56,171 nt of DNA, taken from Granulosicoccus sp. Its GTDB lineage: Bacteria > Pseudomonadota > Gammaproteobacteria > Granulosicoccales > Granulosicoccaceae. Below, piece by piece: positions 8,736 to 17,327 of this stretch. Location of the stretch: NCBI GenBank assembly GCA_023301795.1, contig JALZVU010000103.1, forward strand, positions 1 through 56,171, in the 5' to 3' direction. Made by a program: the position numbers and the translations under genes. Each line of letters begins with the position of its first letter. The stretch's first letter is position 1. The notes under the pieces are model-generated. The model was not told the origin of the DNA. It saw only the letters and a list, made by a program, of their open reading frames with translations, and searched no databases.

Positions 8736-10075
8736 GGTGTTCTGTTATGCGGCCTCATCATGATGCTGTGGCGCGAACGAAGGTTAATCAAAGGTTCAAT
8801 CTCTACAGGCTCTGTAGCAACATGCTCTAGCCGGATATAGCGGGTAAGCAACCCAAGGTGCAGCTGCATATCCACTAGCGAGAAGAACTCACCGATACAT
8901 CTGCGTGAACCGAGTGAGAACGGAAAGTACACATGTCGATTTCGTTCGCGAATGTTAGCGTCGTTGAATCTGTCAGGATCAAATGTGTCGGGGTTGGGCC
9001 AGTGCTGTGCGTTGCGGTGCAGAAAATAGGGACTGAGAAAAATGTCTGTTCCGGCAGGTACGTCTACATCGCTACCCTTTGAGCGTTTGAAAACATCGCT
9101 CTCAATCGCCTTACGAGAAAAGAGCCAGACAGGTGGGTAGAGACGCAGAGTTTCATCGATAACACGGTGAGTATGGCTCAGTGCACCAAGATCATCGAAT
9201 CCCGGATCAGCAGGCAATGCGTCAACCTCAACGTGCAGAGTCTGTTCGATCTGAGGATGCTGCGATAATAGGTACCACGCCCAGTTCAGTGTGCCAGCCG
9301 TGGTTTCATGACCTGCCACGATAATGGTCATCACCTCGTCAATGAGCGCTTTATCGGACATGGGCTGCAAGGTGTCTTTGTCACGGGTCTCCATCATCAG
9401 GGAGAGGAAATCGAGCTCTATCCGGTTTTGCTCACGGCGTTGTTGCATGATGCTGGCGACATGCTTTGTGAGAGCGCGAAAACGCATCGCAAGCTTCAGA
9501 TCACGTGTGACATCGTCTACCAGCATGGTGAAAGGGTTCTCGCCCTGCTCTGCAATCAACCGGTCAAGATCCTCACTGAATAAAGCCCTCAGGATGACCT
9601 CTAGCGCTAAGGCACTCATTTCCTGAGTGAGATCGATGACGGTACCGTCGGTTGCTTTTTGCTGCCATTGTTCGAGTTTTTGCTCGTTGCAGCGCTGCAT
9701 CATGAGCGCAAGCTGGGCAATGATTTTTTTGTGGAACACCGGCTGAATCATGCGTCGCTGAGAACGCCAGAAATCACCATCACTAACGATGATGCCGTTG
9801 CCCAACAACATGGCAACCCGCTCGAAACCCACACCTTTAGCGTAGTTTTTGTGATTACTGACCAGCACCTGCTTTACATGCTCGGGATGGTTCAACAGCA
9901 GCGCAGGCTTTCGGCGTTTATGGGGCGTAATAGCGATGATATCGCCATACGCTTGCAGCCAAGGTCCAAGCTTGCCGAATGTTGTGTCATCGACATTGAT
10001 GTCGAAAGGCTCATCGGGCCCGGGTGCATTGATGCGGGCAAGCTCTGGCGAGGGTGAAGCTGAAGGTCCGGACAT
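8732..10075 (-). CDS. cytochrome P450
   Basis: 447 residues from the ATG at 10075. Diagnostic features are the I-helix oxygen-activation motif AGHETT (254-259), an ExxR motif in DETLRLYPP (about 310), and the haem loop FPFSLGSRRCIGEFF with ligand Cys393. There is no membrane anchor and no fused reductase, so separate redox partners are needed; none lie nearby. The sequence is of the class that includes fatty-acid hydroxylases and self-standing relatives of CYP102 haem domains, but I cannot name the substrate. It overlaps the acyl-AMP ligase start by 4 bases, implying translational coupling and a shared pathway. A start upstream of 10075 would add residues without family character and invade the divergent acyltransferase leader. 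Confidence 0.93.
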   Translation of the reverse strand: MSGPSASPSPELARINAPGPDEPFDINVDDTTFGKLGPWLQAYGDIIAITPHKRRKPALLLNHPEHVKQVLVSNHKNYAKGVGFERVAMLLGNGIIVSDGDFWRSQRRMIQPVFHKKIIAQLALMMQRCNEQKLEQWQQKATDGTVIDLTQEMSALALEVILRALFSEDLDRLIAEQGENPFTMLVDDVTRDLKLAMRFRALTKHVASIMQQRREQNRIELDFLSLMMETRDKDTLQPMSDKALIDEVMTIIVAGHETTAGTLNWAWYLLSQHPQIEQTLHVEVDALPADPGFDDLGALSHTHRVIDETLRLYPPVWLFSRKAIESDVFKRSKGSDVDVPAGTDIFLSPYFLHRNAQHWPNPDTFDPDRFNDANIRERNRHVYFPFSLGSRRCIGEFFSLVDMQLHLGLLTRYIRLEHVATEPVEIEPLINLRSRHSIMMRPHNRTP

Positions 10076-10187
10076 TGTTAGCGTAGCAATCCAGCAGTTA
10101 AGGCTGCGTTTTGGTGCGTTTGAGCACCAGCCGCACGACACTCAGTATATCATTGCGCTCAACGTTGAACCTCTCGGTACCCACAAC

Positions 10188-10883
10188 TTGACTTTCAAAC
10201 AACGGCGACGCCAGATCGCAAGCAAACTATTGCCTCCACTGGTGTGGGGGTTGATCCAGCTGATCTGGAAAACGTGCAAAGTGCAGCATGTCATTGGTGA
10301 GGAGCACCTGCAAAGCCTGCTCGAATCAAGGGAGCCGTTTATTCCGTGTTACTGGCATCAGCAACAGATTTTTGGCGTTCGTTATTTGCTCGAAACCGCT
10401 GCACGCCATCCTGAACTGAACCTGGGCTACCTGATCAGTCCATCCGCTGACGGCGATATTGCCTCCAAGATGCTGTCCAGAGACAGTGTCCATATTATCC
10501 GCGGATCGGCCACTCGAGGTGGTGCTCAAGCGCTCCGTGAAATATACACGGCAATTCGAAAAGAGAAAATCTCACCGATCGTGACCCCTGACGGACCTAC
10601 TGGCCCCATCTATCAATGCAAGCCAGGTGTGCCCATGCTCGCCCAATTAAGCCGAGCGCCCCTCCTGCCGCTGTCCTATGCCAGTACCCGTGTCTGGAAA
10701 TTACGCTCCTGGGATGCATTCATGATACCTGTCCCGTTTTCACGTATTGTTATTGGCATTGGTGAGCCGCTAGTGGTGGACAAAGCCATGGCAGAGGACA
10801 ATTTTTCAGACGCTTGCGGGCAGATGAATGACAGGCTTAATGGGCTGTCGTCGCTGTGCGAGCAAGCGGCCAAAGGTGTCTAG
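10188..10883 (+). CDS. lysophospholipid acyltransferase-like protein (DUF374 family)
   Basis: The reading frame matches the DUF374 branch of the LPLAT acyltransferases: a basic N-terminus and a hydrophobic segment (LLPPLVWGLIQLIWK), then FIPCYWHQQQIFGVRYL with the catalytic-type His, the loop RGSATRGGAQALREI, and VTPDGPTGPIYQCKPGV. Family members often lie in lipid A or membrane-lipid modification loci. The start is uncertain: no ATG lies in the right place, and the TTG at 10188 gives about 231 residues, the usual length, but has no strong ribosome site; initiation at a rare codon as far up as 10074 cannot be excluded. It is divergent from the P450/acyl-AMP ligase unit, suggesting a joint role in lipid modification (inference). 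Confidence 0.75.
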   Translation: MTFKQRRRQIASKLLPPLVWGLIQLIWKTCKVQHVIGEEHLQSLLESREPFIPCYWHQQQIFGVRYLLETAARHPELNLGYLISPSADGDIASKMLSRDSVHIIRGSATRGGAQALREIYTAIRKEKISPIVTPDGPTGPIYQCKPGVPMLAQLSRAPLLPLSYASTRVWKLRSWDAFMIPVPFSRIVIGIGEPLVVDKAMAEDNFSDACGQMNDRLNGLSSLCEQAAKGV

Positions 10884-11078
10884 ACAAATCGCAGTAAACA
10901 TGTAACGTCGAGGGTTACGCGCAGCTCTTTTGTCAGCTACTCTCATTTAGACAACATTAATGTGGATTGAATCGCAGTTATTGCATGACAATGCGCTGAA
11001 ATAACCCACGTGTCTTCGTTTGAAACGTGTCTACTCCATAATTCTTGAATTCAGCACTAAGAGCATCGTTGACTCACT

Positions 11079-12134
11079 ATGGTAAATAGAATCCTATCCG
11101 TCATTGCGCTGACGTTGCTCACTACATCAGCGATCGCAGACACGGTACAAATCCGATTTATCAACGACTGGAAATGGGAGGGTCAAGCGGCGCCCCTGCT
11201 CCTGTCTCTGGACAAGGGCTACTTTAACGAAGAAGCATTAGACGTCTCATTAGACATTGGAACCGGCTCAGTCAATTCCATTCCAAAAGTCGCATCTGGT
11301 GAGTACCAACTGGGCTCTGCAGATATCAATTCGCTAATTACCTGGCGTGCTGCTAATCCCGGTGTGGCGATGAAAGCTATCTACATGATTTATAACGCCC
11401 CACCCTTTGCGGTGCTTGGCAGACCTTCTCTGGGAGTCACCGGGCCGCTCGATCTTGAGGGACACGTGTTGGGCGCGCCTGCATTTGATGGAGCTTATGC
11501 CCAGTGGCCAGCGTTTGTGTTGGCCAACGGCATTCTGGAGGATCGGGTAGACATCCAGGATGTCGGATTTCCAGTACGTGAAAAAATGCTGGCGGAAGGT
11601 GAAGTTGATGCCATTACAGGATTTTCTTTCACTTCCTACATTACGCTGCGCGAAAACGGTGTGCCAGATGATGACATATCGTTGATGCTCATGAGCGATT
11701 TCGGTCTCGACTTGTACGGCAACGCCATTATCGTCAATCCAGAATTTGCAAGCAATAACCCGGGGGCTGTGAGAGCATTTTTGCGTGCTGCAGTGCGTGG
11801 CTATCAAGAGACGATTGCCAATCCGACTGCAGCGGTAGAGCATGTATTGTCTCGTGTAGAGGATGCCAATGCCGAGGTGGAGCTACAACGATTGATTATG
11901 GCTATTGGCCACCATATCGTCACTGACGAAGTCCGCGCACTTGGCTTGGGTGGTGTGATTGATTCTAGACTTGAGAAATCAATTGCTCAACTTGATGGCA
12001 TCCATGCCTTTGAACAGACGCCAAGCGCTACTGATATTTTCGACAGTGCGTATCTACCGGCATCAGCTACGCGGCAGATAAAAGGGGTAGCGTCGATTCT
12101 GCCCACTGAGAGTGGGGCTCAGGACACAAAGTGA
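11079..12134 (+). CDS. ABC-transporter substrate-binding protein, NMT1/THI5-like (orphan)
   Basis: 351 residues starting with a signal peptide (MVNRILSVIALTLLTTSAIA, cleavage near Ala20). The mature start IRFINDWKWEGQAAPLLLSLDKGYFNEEGL-like pattern is typical of periplasmic binding proteins for thiamine precursors, nitrate/taurine or related compounds (NMT1/SsuA fold). The ligand is not predictable from sequence here. No permease or ATPase gene adjoins it, so it either works with a transporter coded elsewhere or serves as a sensor ligand-binding protein. A response-regulator gene follows after 194 bases on the same strand. The 195 bases before this gene show no recognised site. Confidence 0.82.
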   Translation: MVNRILSVIALTLLTTSAIADTVQIRFINDWKWEGQAAPLLLSLDKGYFNEEALDVSLDIGTGSVNSIPKVASGEYQLGSADINSLITWRAANPGVAMKAIYMIYNAPPFAVLGRPSLGVTGPLDLEGHVLGAPAFDGAYAQWPAFVLANGILEDRVDIQDVGFPVREKMLAEGEVDAITGFSFTSYITLRENGVPDDDISLMLMSDFGLDLYGNAIIVNPEFASNNPGAVRAFLRAAVRGYQETIANPTAAVEHVLSRVEDANAEVELQRLIMAIGHHIVTDEVRALGLGGVIDSRLEKSIAQLDGIHAFEQTPSATDIFDSAYLPASATRQIKGVASILPTESGAQDTK

Positions 12135-12328
12135 TTGATGGTGTGTCAGTTTGGCTTTTAGTCGACTGTTGACTTCACATCCGTCTATTTTTTGACACCT
12201 GAACACCCCTGACTATCCATTCAGGTAATTGACTCCAGAAGCTGCGTGCGTGAAAGTATGGCAACCTTGCCGAATGCACATCAAACGATGTTCGAAGGCG
12301 ATCTTTGCTTGTACCCTCGGAGCTGTAA

Positions 12329-13015
12329 ATGAATATTCTCATGGTTGAAGACCACCGTCTTGTCGCTGATGCCATGAAGGTCATGCTGGCGGAAATCGAC
12401 CCTGCGATAAACATAACGGCATGCTATTCGACACAACATGCCTTATCGATCGTCGATGCCGGTAAGCGCTTTGAGCTGGTGTTAACCGATCTGTTCATGC
12501 CGGGAATCGATGGCATTGGTTTATTGGTGGGACTGCGCAATCGCGGAAAACGACTACCAGTCGTGGTTATCAGTGGCTCAGACGATGACAAGTTTATTCG
12601 CACCGCCATGGAGCATGGGGCCTCGGGTTTTATTCCCAAGACATTGCCAGGTGCCGAAATGATATCGGGACTGAAACATGTGCTGGCAGGTGGCAGATTT
12701 TTTCCAGAGCGCTTTACAGCGTTTGATCTACAGCTTCGCAACGGTGAACGTAAACCTGCCTTGGGTCAGAATGCCAATGGACTCAGACCTGGACAAAAAC
12801 AGCTTCAGGTATTGCAACTGATGGCTGATGGAAATTCCAACAAGCAAATATCGCAGATAGTCGGGATATCTGAAGCGACCGTGAAATACCACACATCGCA
12901 ATTATTCAAACTGCTGAATGTGAAGAACCGGACCTCTTGTGTGCGAGAGGCCCAGCAACGCGGACTCATTCATTCCTTCGAAGGCGAAGCACCTAGTGTT
13001 GCGCCTGCAATGTAG
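12329..13015 (+). CDS. NarL/LuxR-type response regulator
   Basis: 228 residues: a receiver domain (about 1-120) with acidic pair Glu7-Asp8, phosphoacceptor Asp54 in LVLTDLFMPG, and Lys in GFIPKTL, followed by a LuxR-type helix-turn-helix (about 150-215) with GNSNKQISQIVGISEATVKYH and LLNVKNRTSCVREA. It should be a DNA-binding output of a two-component system. GGAG lies seven bases before the ATG. No sensor kinase gene is adjacent; the only kinase in the window is the hybrid at about 49 kb. Its 3' end overlaps the convergent transporter gene by 23 bases. Confidence 0.9.
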   Translation: MNILMVEDHRLVADAMKVMLAEIDPAINITACYSTQHALSIVDAGKRFELVLTDLFMPGIDGIGLLVGLRNRGKRLPVVVISGSDDDKFIRTAMEHGASGFIPKTLPGAEMISGLKHVLAGGRFFPERFTAFDLQLRNGERKPALGQNANGLRPGQKQLQVLQLMADGNSNKQISQIVGISEATVKYHTSQLFKLLNVKNRTSCVREAQQRGLIHSFEGEAPSVAPAM

Positions 13016-13526
13016 CAGCACGGCGGGCAATGAGTCCGTAGACGATGATGGACAGAACTGCCATTGCCCATTTGACGCCTAAATCGCCGATAGCCAATTG
13101 CACCCATGGAACTTGGGTACCGGCAAAGGCAATACCGAAAAACAGGAAAGTGTCCACAATGGTGCTGATAGCGGATGAGATACTCGGCGCTATCCACCAG
13201 CTTGACTGACGAAACTTGTCGAAAATGGAGACGTCTAATAATTGTGCAATGAGGAAAGCCGTACCGGATGCAATGGAGATGCGCGTATCGATGGTTTCGA
13301 CTGACAAAGACAAGGCAACACCCACAGCGAAACCGACATAAACCACTTTTCTGGCCATGCTGGCACCGTAAAAGCGATTAACCAGATCGTTGATCAAAAA
13401 AGCAAGTGGATAGGTGAGAGCGCCCCACGTAAGCCAATCGTTTATCGGTATCTGTACAAGATAATTGGACGCGCCGACGATAATCGCCATTGCCGCCACT
13501 GCCCACCAGGGAAATTTTATATTCAT
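12993..13526 (-). CDS. YhhQ/VUT-family membrane transporter (probable queuosine-precursor importer)
   Basis: 177 residues, strongly hydrophobic with about five to six membrane segments. The segment WLTWGALTYPLAFLINDLVNRFYG and the later WWIAPSISSAISTIVDTFLFF match the vitamin-uptake-like YhhQ family, shown in E. coli to import the queuosine precursor preQ0. It is 44 bases downstream of the branched-chain aminotransferase on the same strand and converges with the response regulator, with 23 bases of 3' overlap. Substrate is inferred from family only. Confidence 0.82.
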   Translation of the reverse strand: MNIKFPWWAVAAMAIIVGASNYLVQIPINDWLTWGALTYPLAFLINDLVNRFYGASMARKVVYVGFAVGVALSLSVETIDTRISIASGTAFLIAQLLDVSIFDKFRQSSWWIAPSISSAISTIVDTFLFFGIAFAGTQVPWVQLAIGDLGVKWAMAVLSIIVYGLIARRAATLQAQH

Positions 13527-13570
13527 CGCGCAAGTTTACACGAGCAGATTTGAGAGCGTCTGGAACAGGG

Positions 13571-14566
13571 TTAAACGCGGGTAAGCCAACCATGGCGATC
13601 CTCAGCCTGGCCCCACTGAATAGCATTCAGTTCATCACGCATCTGACGTATTCTGGGACCTGCTTTACCCGTGCCCACTGTATATTCTCGTCCGCCGTGA
13701 ATCAGAGTGCCGACCGCTGCCAACACCGCGGCAGTGCCTGACAAGCCCGCCTCGCACTCGGGTTTGGCCGCTCGCTCGATAAGCTCGGCCACGCTCAGCT
13801 CTCTTTCCTGAACATTCATACCCTTTTCACGCGCCAGTGTGAGGAGCGATTCGCGAGTGACTCCATGCAGGAATGATTCATCCAGCGACTTGGTGATGAT
13901 TTCATCGCCGTCCACCAGAATGAAATTGGCAGCGCCGGTTTCCTGCACGTCACCGCCAGGGCAAAAAAGCACTTGATTGGCGTTGTAATCCTTGGCCGCA
14001 CGTTGAATATGCTTGAGTGCACTTGCGTAGTTGCCGCCACCTTTCACCATGCCGTGGTCCGGACCGCAACGCACGCCCTCTTCGTCCAGAAGCAGTCGCA
14101 GGCTGGCCTCTCCACCTTCAAAATAATCACCTACGGGTGACAAGAGAATGTATTGAGAAGCTGTAAGTGAAGGTGCTGCCGCTTTACCAATGGCGGCTTC
14201 GGTACCGATATGCGTTGGCCGAATGTATAGCGATGCTGGCTGTCCGGGTACCTCATCACGGTACAGAGCAACACTGCTGGTAATCATCCTACCGGTTTGC
14301 TCAGTATCGATCTCAGGCAGAAACAGCAACGCACTGCTTTGAGCAAATCGCGCAATGTTCTTGTCCATACGAAAGATGGCCACGCCACCGTCTTGCTGCC
14401 GGAAGGCCTTCAAACCCTCAAAACAGGTACTCGCATAGTGAAGCACGTGTGCCCCCGGATGCAGCGTCAGCGCATCACTGGGTACCATAGTCTCCTTGCT
14501 CCAGCCGCCATCGTAATGAGTGATTGCCATCTGCGGCAAAAATCGAGTGCCAAAGTCGCCGGCCAT
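13571..14566 (-). CDS. ilvE: branched-chain amino acid aminotransferase
   Basis: 331 residues of the fold-type IV PLP aminotransferases. LHYASTCFEGLKAFR is the family N-terminal motif, Lys175 in MVKGGGNYASALK is the expected PLP-binding lysine, and VQETGAANFILV and HGVTRESLL are the substrate and phosphate-binding segments. It transfers amino groups between glutamate and the keto acids of leucine, isoleucine and valine. The ATG at 14566 gives the standard length; no adjoining ilv gene is present, so it is a stand-alone copy. A D-amino-acid or aminodeoxychorismate lyase role is less likely given the CFEGLKA motif. Confidence 0.9.
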   Translation of the reverse strand: MAGDFGTRFLPQMAITHYDGGWSKETMVPSDALTLHPGAHVLHYASTCFEGLKAFRQQDGGVAIFRMDKNIARFAQSSALLFLPEIDTEQTGRMITSSVALYRDEVPGQPASLYIRPTHIGTEAAIGKAAAPSLTASQYILLSPVGDYFEGGEASLRLLLDEEGVRCGPDHGMVKGGGNYASALKHIQRAAKDYNANQVLFCPGGDVQETGAANFILVDGDEIITKSLDESFLHGVTRESLLTLAREKGMNVQERELSVAELIERAAKPECEAGLSGTAAVLAAVGTLIHGGREYTVGTGKAGPRIRQMRDELNAIQWGQAEDRHGWLTRV

Positions 14567-14626
14567 GTTGTGTTTCCCAAAGTAAATAGTGCGTAGAAGG
14601 GTGGATATTGCCTTATGCAGCCGCCG

Positions 14627-15388
14627 TTAGACAAGCAATTCCCCGTTTATCCAACGCTGCGTGAGCGGATGCGACGGATTATTGAAAAATGTCTGCCGAT
14701 TAGTGTGTTCCAGAATACGGCCCTGGTGCATCAACAGCACACGATCGGCCATGCGCTTGACCTGCCCCTGATCATGACTGATCAACACAACGTTAAGCCC
14801 AGCCGTTACGGCTGTTCGTAGTTGCTGCTCAATAACAAGCGTTGAAGCGGCGTCGACGTTGGCAGTGGGTTCGTCGAGAAACAGGATGTCAGGGTTTAGC
14901 AGGAGTGCGCGCGCCAGGACGAGTCGCTGTTGCTCACCGCCGGATAAGCGATGGGCCTGTACACGCGCAATCTGAGTAAGCCCTGCTTGTTCAAGGGCGA
15001 TTAAGCTGATACGTCTACTCTCGCGCCGAGTGTGTCCGCACTGGCGCAAGGCATATGTCAGGTTAGCCTGAGCGCTGCGACGCAGCAGCACCGGTTTTTG
15101 CAACATCAGGCCAACACGGTGGCGACGCGTTTTATCGGGTCGCTGTCCCGCCCACTCAACACAGCCGTTGTCAGGCTTGAGCAAATTGCACAGCGTGCGA
15201 ACCAGTACCGATTTGCCAGCGCCATTCGGGCCTACGATCACGGTGCAACAGGCGGGCATATCGGGCAGGCCTAATTGCAGCTCCTTAACAGACAACAGCT
15301 CTCGCCCCGCTCGGCTCAGATGCAGATCGTGCACGCTGACAGGACAAACCTGCGATGGCGAGTTGTTTTTTGTAGAGGAAGTATTCAC
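14627..15388 (-). CDS. ABC-transporter ATPase, TupC/WtpC-like (tungstate)
   Basis: 253 residues. Walker A GPNGAGKS (about 53-60), Q-loop GLMLQKPVLLRRS, signature LSGGEQQR, Walker B DILFLDEPTA, and the switch His in VVLISHDQGQVKRMAD are all present, so the ATPase looks functional. It follows the TupB-like permease by 22 bases on the same strand and starts with GTG. Oxyanion (tungstate) specificity is inferred from the partner permease; sulfate or molybdate are alternatives. Its C-terminus lacks the Mop/TOBE extension seen in the ModC of this window. Confidence 0.82.
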   Translation of the reverse strand: MNTSSTKNNSPSQVCPVSVHDLHLSRAGRELLSVKELQLGLPDMPACCTVIVGPNGAGKSVLVRTLCNLLKPDNGCVEWAGQRPDKTRRHRVGLMLQKPVLLRRSAQANLTYALRQCGHTRRESRRISLIALEQAGLTQIARVQAHRLSGGEQQRLVLARALLLNPDILFLDEPTANVDAASTLVIEQQLRTAVTAGLNVVLISHDQGQVKRMADRVLLMHQGRILEHTNRQTFFNNPSHPLTQRWINGELLV

Positions 15389-15410
15389 GAAGGTTGGTTA
15401 CAGCCTGAAC

Positions 15411-16130
15411 TCAGCTCATAGACGAGGCGGTTGATCGAGCACGAACCGAGGCACCCAAGGTGAGTACCAGTGTGTTTACGATCAGCGCTATGCCGACCAG
15501 CACAATGCCTAAACCCAGCGCCAGCGCCAGATTGCCTTTTGAGGTCTCCAGCGCGATTGCTGTGGTCATCACGCGCGTTACGTGATTGATGTTTCCACCG
15601 ACGATGATAACAGCCCCAACTTCGGCAATTGCGCGACCAAAGCCTGCCAGAAAGGCGGTTAACAAACCGTGGCGGCCCTCCCAGAGCAATGTTGTCAGCC
15701 GTCCAGCAGTACCGACACCTAACAAACTGAGCTGATCCTCGTACTCATCATTCAAACCCGTCAACGTCTCACGCGTGAGCGCAATGAGTATGGGGGTGAC
15801 CAGAATGCTTTGGGCAATGATCATGGCTGTGGGGGTATACAGCAGCTGAAGTGGACCCAAGGCGCCTGCGTTTGACAATAGCAAGTACACCACCAGCCCG
15901 ACAACCACCGGTGGCAATCCCATCAAGGTGCTGGTGAGCGCGATTAGCACACCGCGCATTCTGGACTTTGTCACCGCCAACCAAGCGCCTAAAGGCATGC
16001 CAATCAAGGCACCAATGAGCACAGCCGATAAGCTCACTTGCAACGACAACACAATGATTTCGCGTAGCGCACCGTCGAATTCCAGCACCAGAGTCAATGC
16101 TTCGCGTAGTGAGTCGCTGAAACTTTGCAT
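15411..16130 (-). CDS. tupB: tungstate-type ABC permease, TupB-like
   Basis: 239 residues with about five membrane helices and the permease EAA loop VGTAGRLTTLLWEGRHGLLTAFLAGFGRAIAEVGA. The segment GLPPVVVGLVVYLLLS and the ending AVIIVGGNINHVTRVMTTAIALETSKGNLALALGLG match the TupB/WtpB permeases for tungstate. It begins four bases after the dgkA stop and is followed by the ATPase, so dgkA-tupB-tupC look co-transcribed. The cognate binding protein TupA is not next to it, which is unusual; a divergent ModA lies 380 bases away. Confidence 0.82.
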   Translation of the reverse strand: MQSFSDSLREALTLVLEFDGALREIIVLSLQVSLSAVLIGALIGMPLGAWLAVTKSRMRGVLIALTSTLMGLPPVVVGLVVYLLLSNAGALGPLQLLYTPTAMIIAQSILVTPILIALTRETLTGLNDEYEDQLSLLGVGTAGRLTTLLWEGRHGLLTAFLAGFGRAIAEVGAVIIVGGNINHVTRVMTTAIALETSKGNLALALGLGIVLVGIALIVNTLVLTLGASVRARSTASSMS

Positions 16131-16134
16131 GAAG

Positions 16135-16506
16135 CTACTTCAGCCAGAGTCCAAACACTACGATGTCAGCCCAGACGTATACCCATAGCAGCAGAGCGAT
16201 GAGCACCGCACCAGCCCCGATGTCCTTGGCTCGTCCGGACAACTCGTGAAATTCTGGACCGATACGATCTACAACGGCTTCAACGGCACTGTTAAGGAGC
16301 TCAACCAACAGGACCAATACCGTTACCAGCACTAATACGACACGCTCAACGCGTTCCAGATCCAATGTGAACGCGACGGGTATGAAGATTACGGCCATAA
16401 GCAGCTCCTGCCGGAAAGCTGCCTCAAACTTTGCTGCAGCAACAAGGCCCTTTACCGCGTAAACTCCTGACAACCGCAGCCGTTTCAGACCAGTGTTTTT
16501 TTGCAT
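16135..16506 (-). CDS. dgkA: diacylglycerol kinase
   Basis: 123 residues, the length of the trimeric prokaryotic DgkA, with three membrane helices. The active-site signature is visible in AAKFEAAFRQELL (surface helix Glu/Arg residues) and ELLNSAVEAVVDRIG (Asn, Glu, Asp catalytic and metal-binding positions). It phosphorylates diacylglycerol to phosphatidate in the inner membrane. The ATG at 16506 is only three bases from the divergent modA start, so the two promoters must overlap the coding regions. A link to the transporter genes that follow is positional only. Confidence 0.9.
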   Translation of the reverse strand: MQKNTGLKRLRLSGVYAVKGLVAAAKFEAAFRQELLMAVIFIPVAFTLDLERVERVVLVLVTVLVLLVELLNSAVEAVVDRIGPEFHELSGRAKDIGAGAVLIALLLWVYVWADIVVFGLWLK

Positions 16507-16509
16507 GTG

Positions 16510-17325
16510 ATGAGAGTCAAGGTAGGAATACAAAAGCGCCCCCAACAGCATGTTTTGAGGCGTGTGGCAGGTGTCATTATATTAGTAATGCTGCTCTGTG
16601 TAAGCCTACAGGCACGCAGCGATTCCGGACCTCTGGTAGCAGCCGCCTCTAGTTTGCGTAGTATCTGGCCACAGCTCATGGAGCAATACACGGCTGGCAC
16701 AGGCAATCCCACTCCTCGCGTCAGTTTCGCCTCCTCTGGGCTTCTCAGCACACAGATTATGAACGGCGCGCCGTTCGAGCTGTTTTTGTCCGCTGATCGT
16801 CAGAGTATTGAGCGATTACCAGAGGCATTGTTAACGTCGAATGCACAAGTGTACGCTACCGGGGAACTACAATTGGTTGTGCCCATTGGTAGCTCACTGA
16901 GCGAACATCTGTCTTTAGAGAGCGTGGCAACTGCCTTACAAAATTCAGAATCAGCGCTGCGTATCGCCATTCCCAATCCGGTACATGCCCCCTACGGACG
17001 CGCAGCCAGGGAAGTGCTGGTATCGGCTGGAATATGGCCCGTTCCTGAAAGCCAACTGTTAGCTGCTGAAAATGCTGCCCAGACGCTGCAGTTTGTGCAA
17101 AGCGGTGCGGTTGATGTAGCGCTCGTGCCGCAGTCCCTCGTTTATGCTTACCGTGAGGGTATCGAGTCCGTGGTGTTGCCCGCTAACAGCTACACATTGG
17201 TGGAGCACACTATTGTTAGCCTTAGAACGGCTGATGCCGATGCGCAGGCACTGCTCGAGTGGATGCTCAGTGACGCGGCGCAAGCACTGCTGAGAGCCTC
17301 AGGGCTCGGTATTCCAGGTCGATAA
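16510..17325 (+). CDS. modA: molybdate-binding periplasmic protein
   Basis: About 271 residues from the ATG at 16510: signal peptide (VIILVMLLCVSLQARS) followed by the ModA start PLVAAASSLRSIWPQLMEQY. The oxyanion-binding segments are seen as AAASSL, FASSGLLSTQI and PVHAPYGRAAREVL. ModA delivers molybdate (or tungstate) to the ModBC transporter, whose genes follow directly with a two-base gap. The start codon is uncertain: it lies three bases from the divergent dgkA ATG and has no clear ribosome site; a GTG at 16564 is an alternative. ModA here might also serve the TupBC-like pair on the other strand (inference). Confidence 0.9.
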   Translation: MRVKVGIQKRPQQHVLRRVAGVIILVMLLCVSLQARSDSGPLVAAASSLRSIWPQLMEQYTAGTGNPTPRVSFASSGLLSTQIMNGAPFELFLSADRQSIERLPEALLTSNAQVYATGELQLVVPIGSSLSEHLSLESVATALQNSESALRIAIPNPVHAPYGRAAREVLVSAGIWPVPESQLLAAENAAQTLQFVQSGAVDVALVPQSLVYAYREGIESVVLPANSYTLVEHTIVSLRTADADAQALLEWMLSDAAQALLRASGLGIPGR

Positions 17326-17327
17326 CG

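Noticed and set aside
10249-10263. TTGATCC...TGATC, resembling an FNR half-site pair
   Set aside because: Lies inside the acyltransferase coding sequence and does not match TTGAT-N4-ATCAA.
10902-10918. GTAAC/GTTAC hairpin after the acyltransferase gene
   Set aside because: Five-base stem without T run; too weak to call a terminator.
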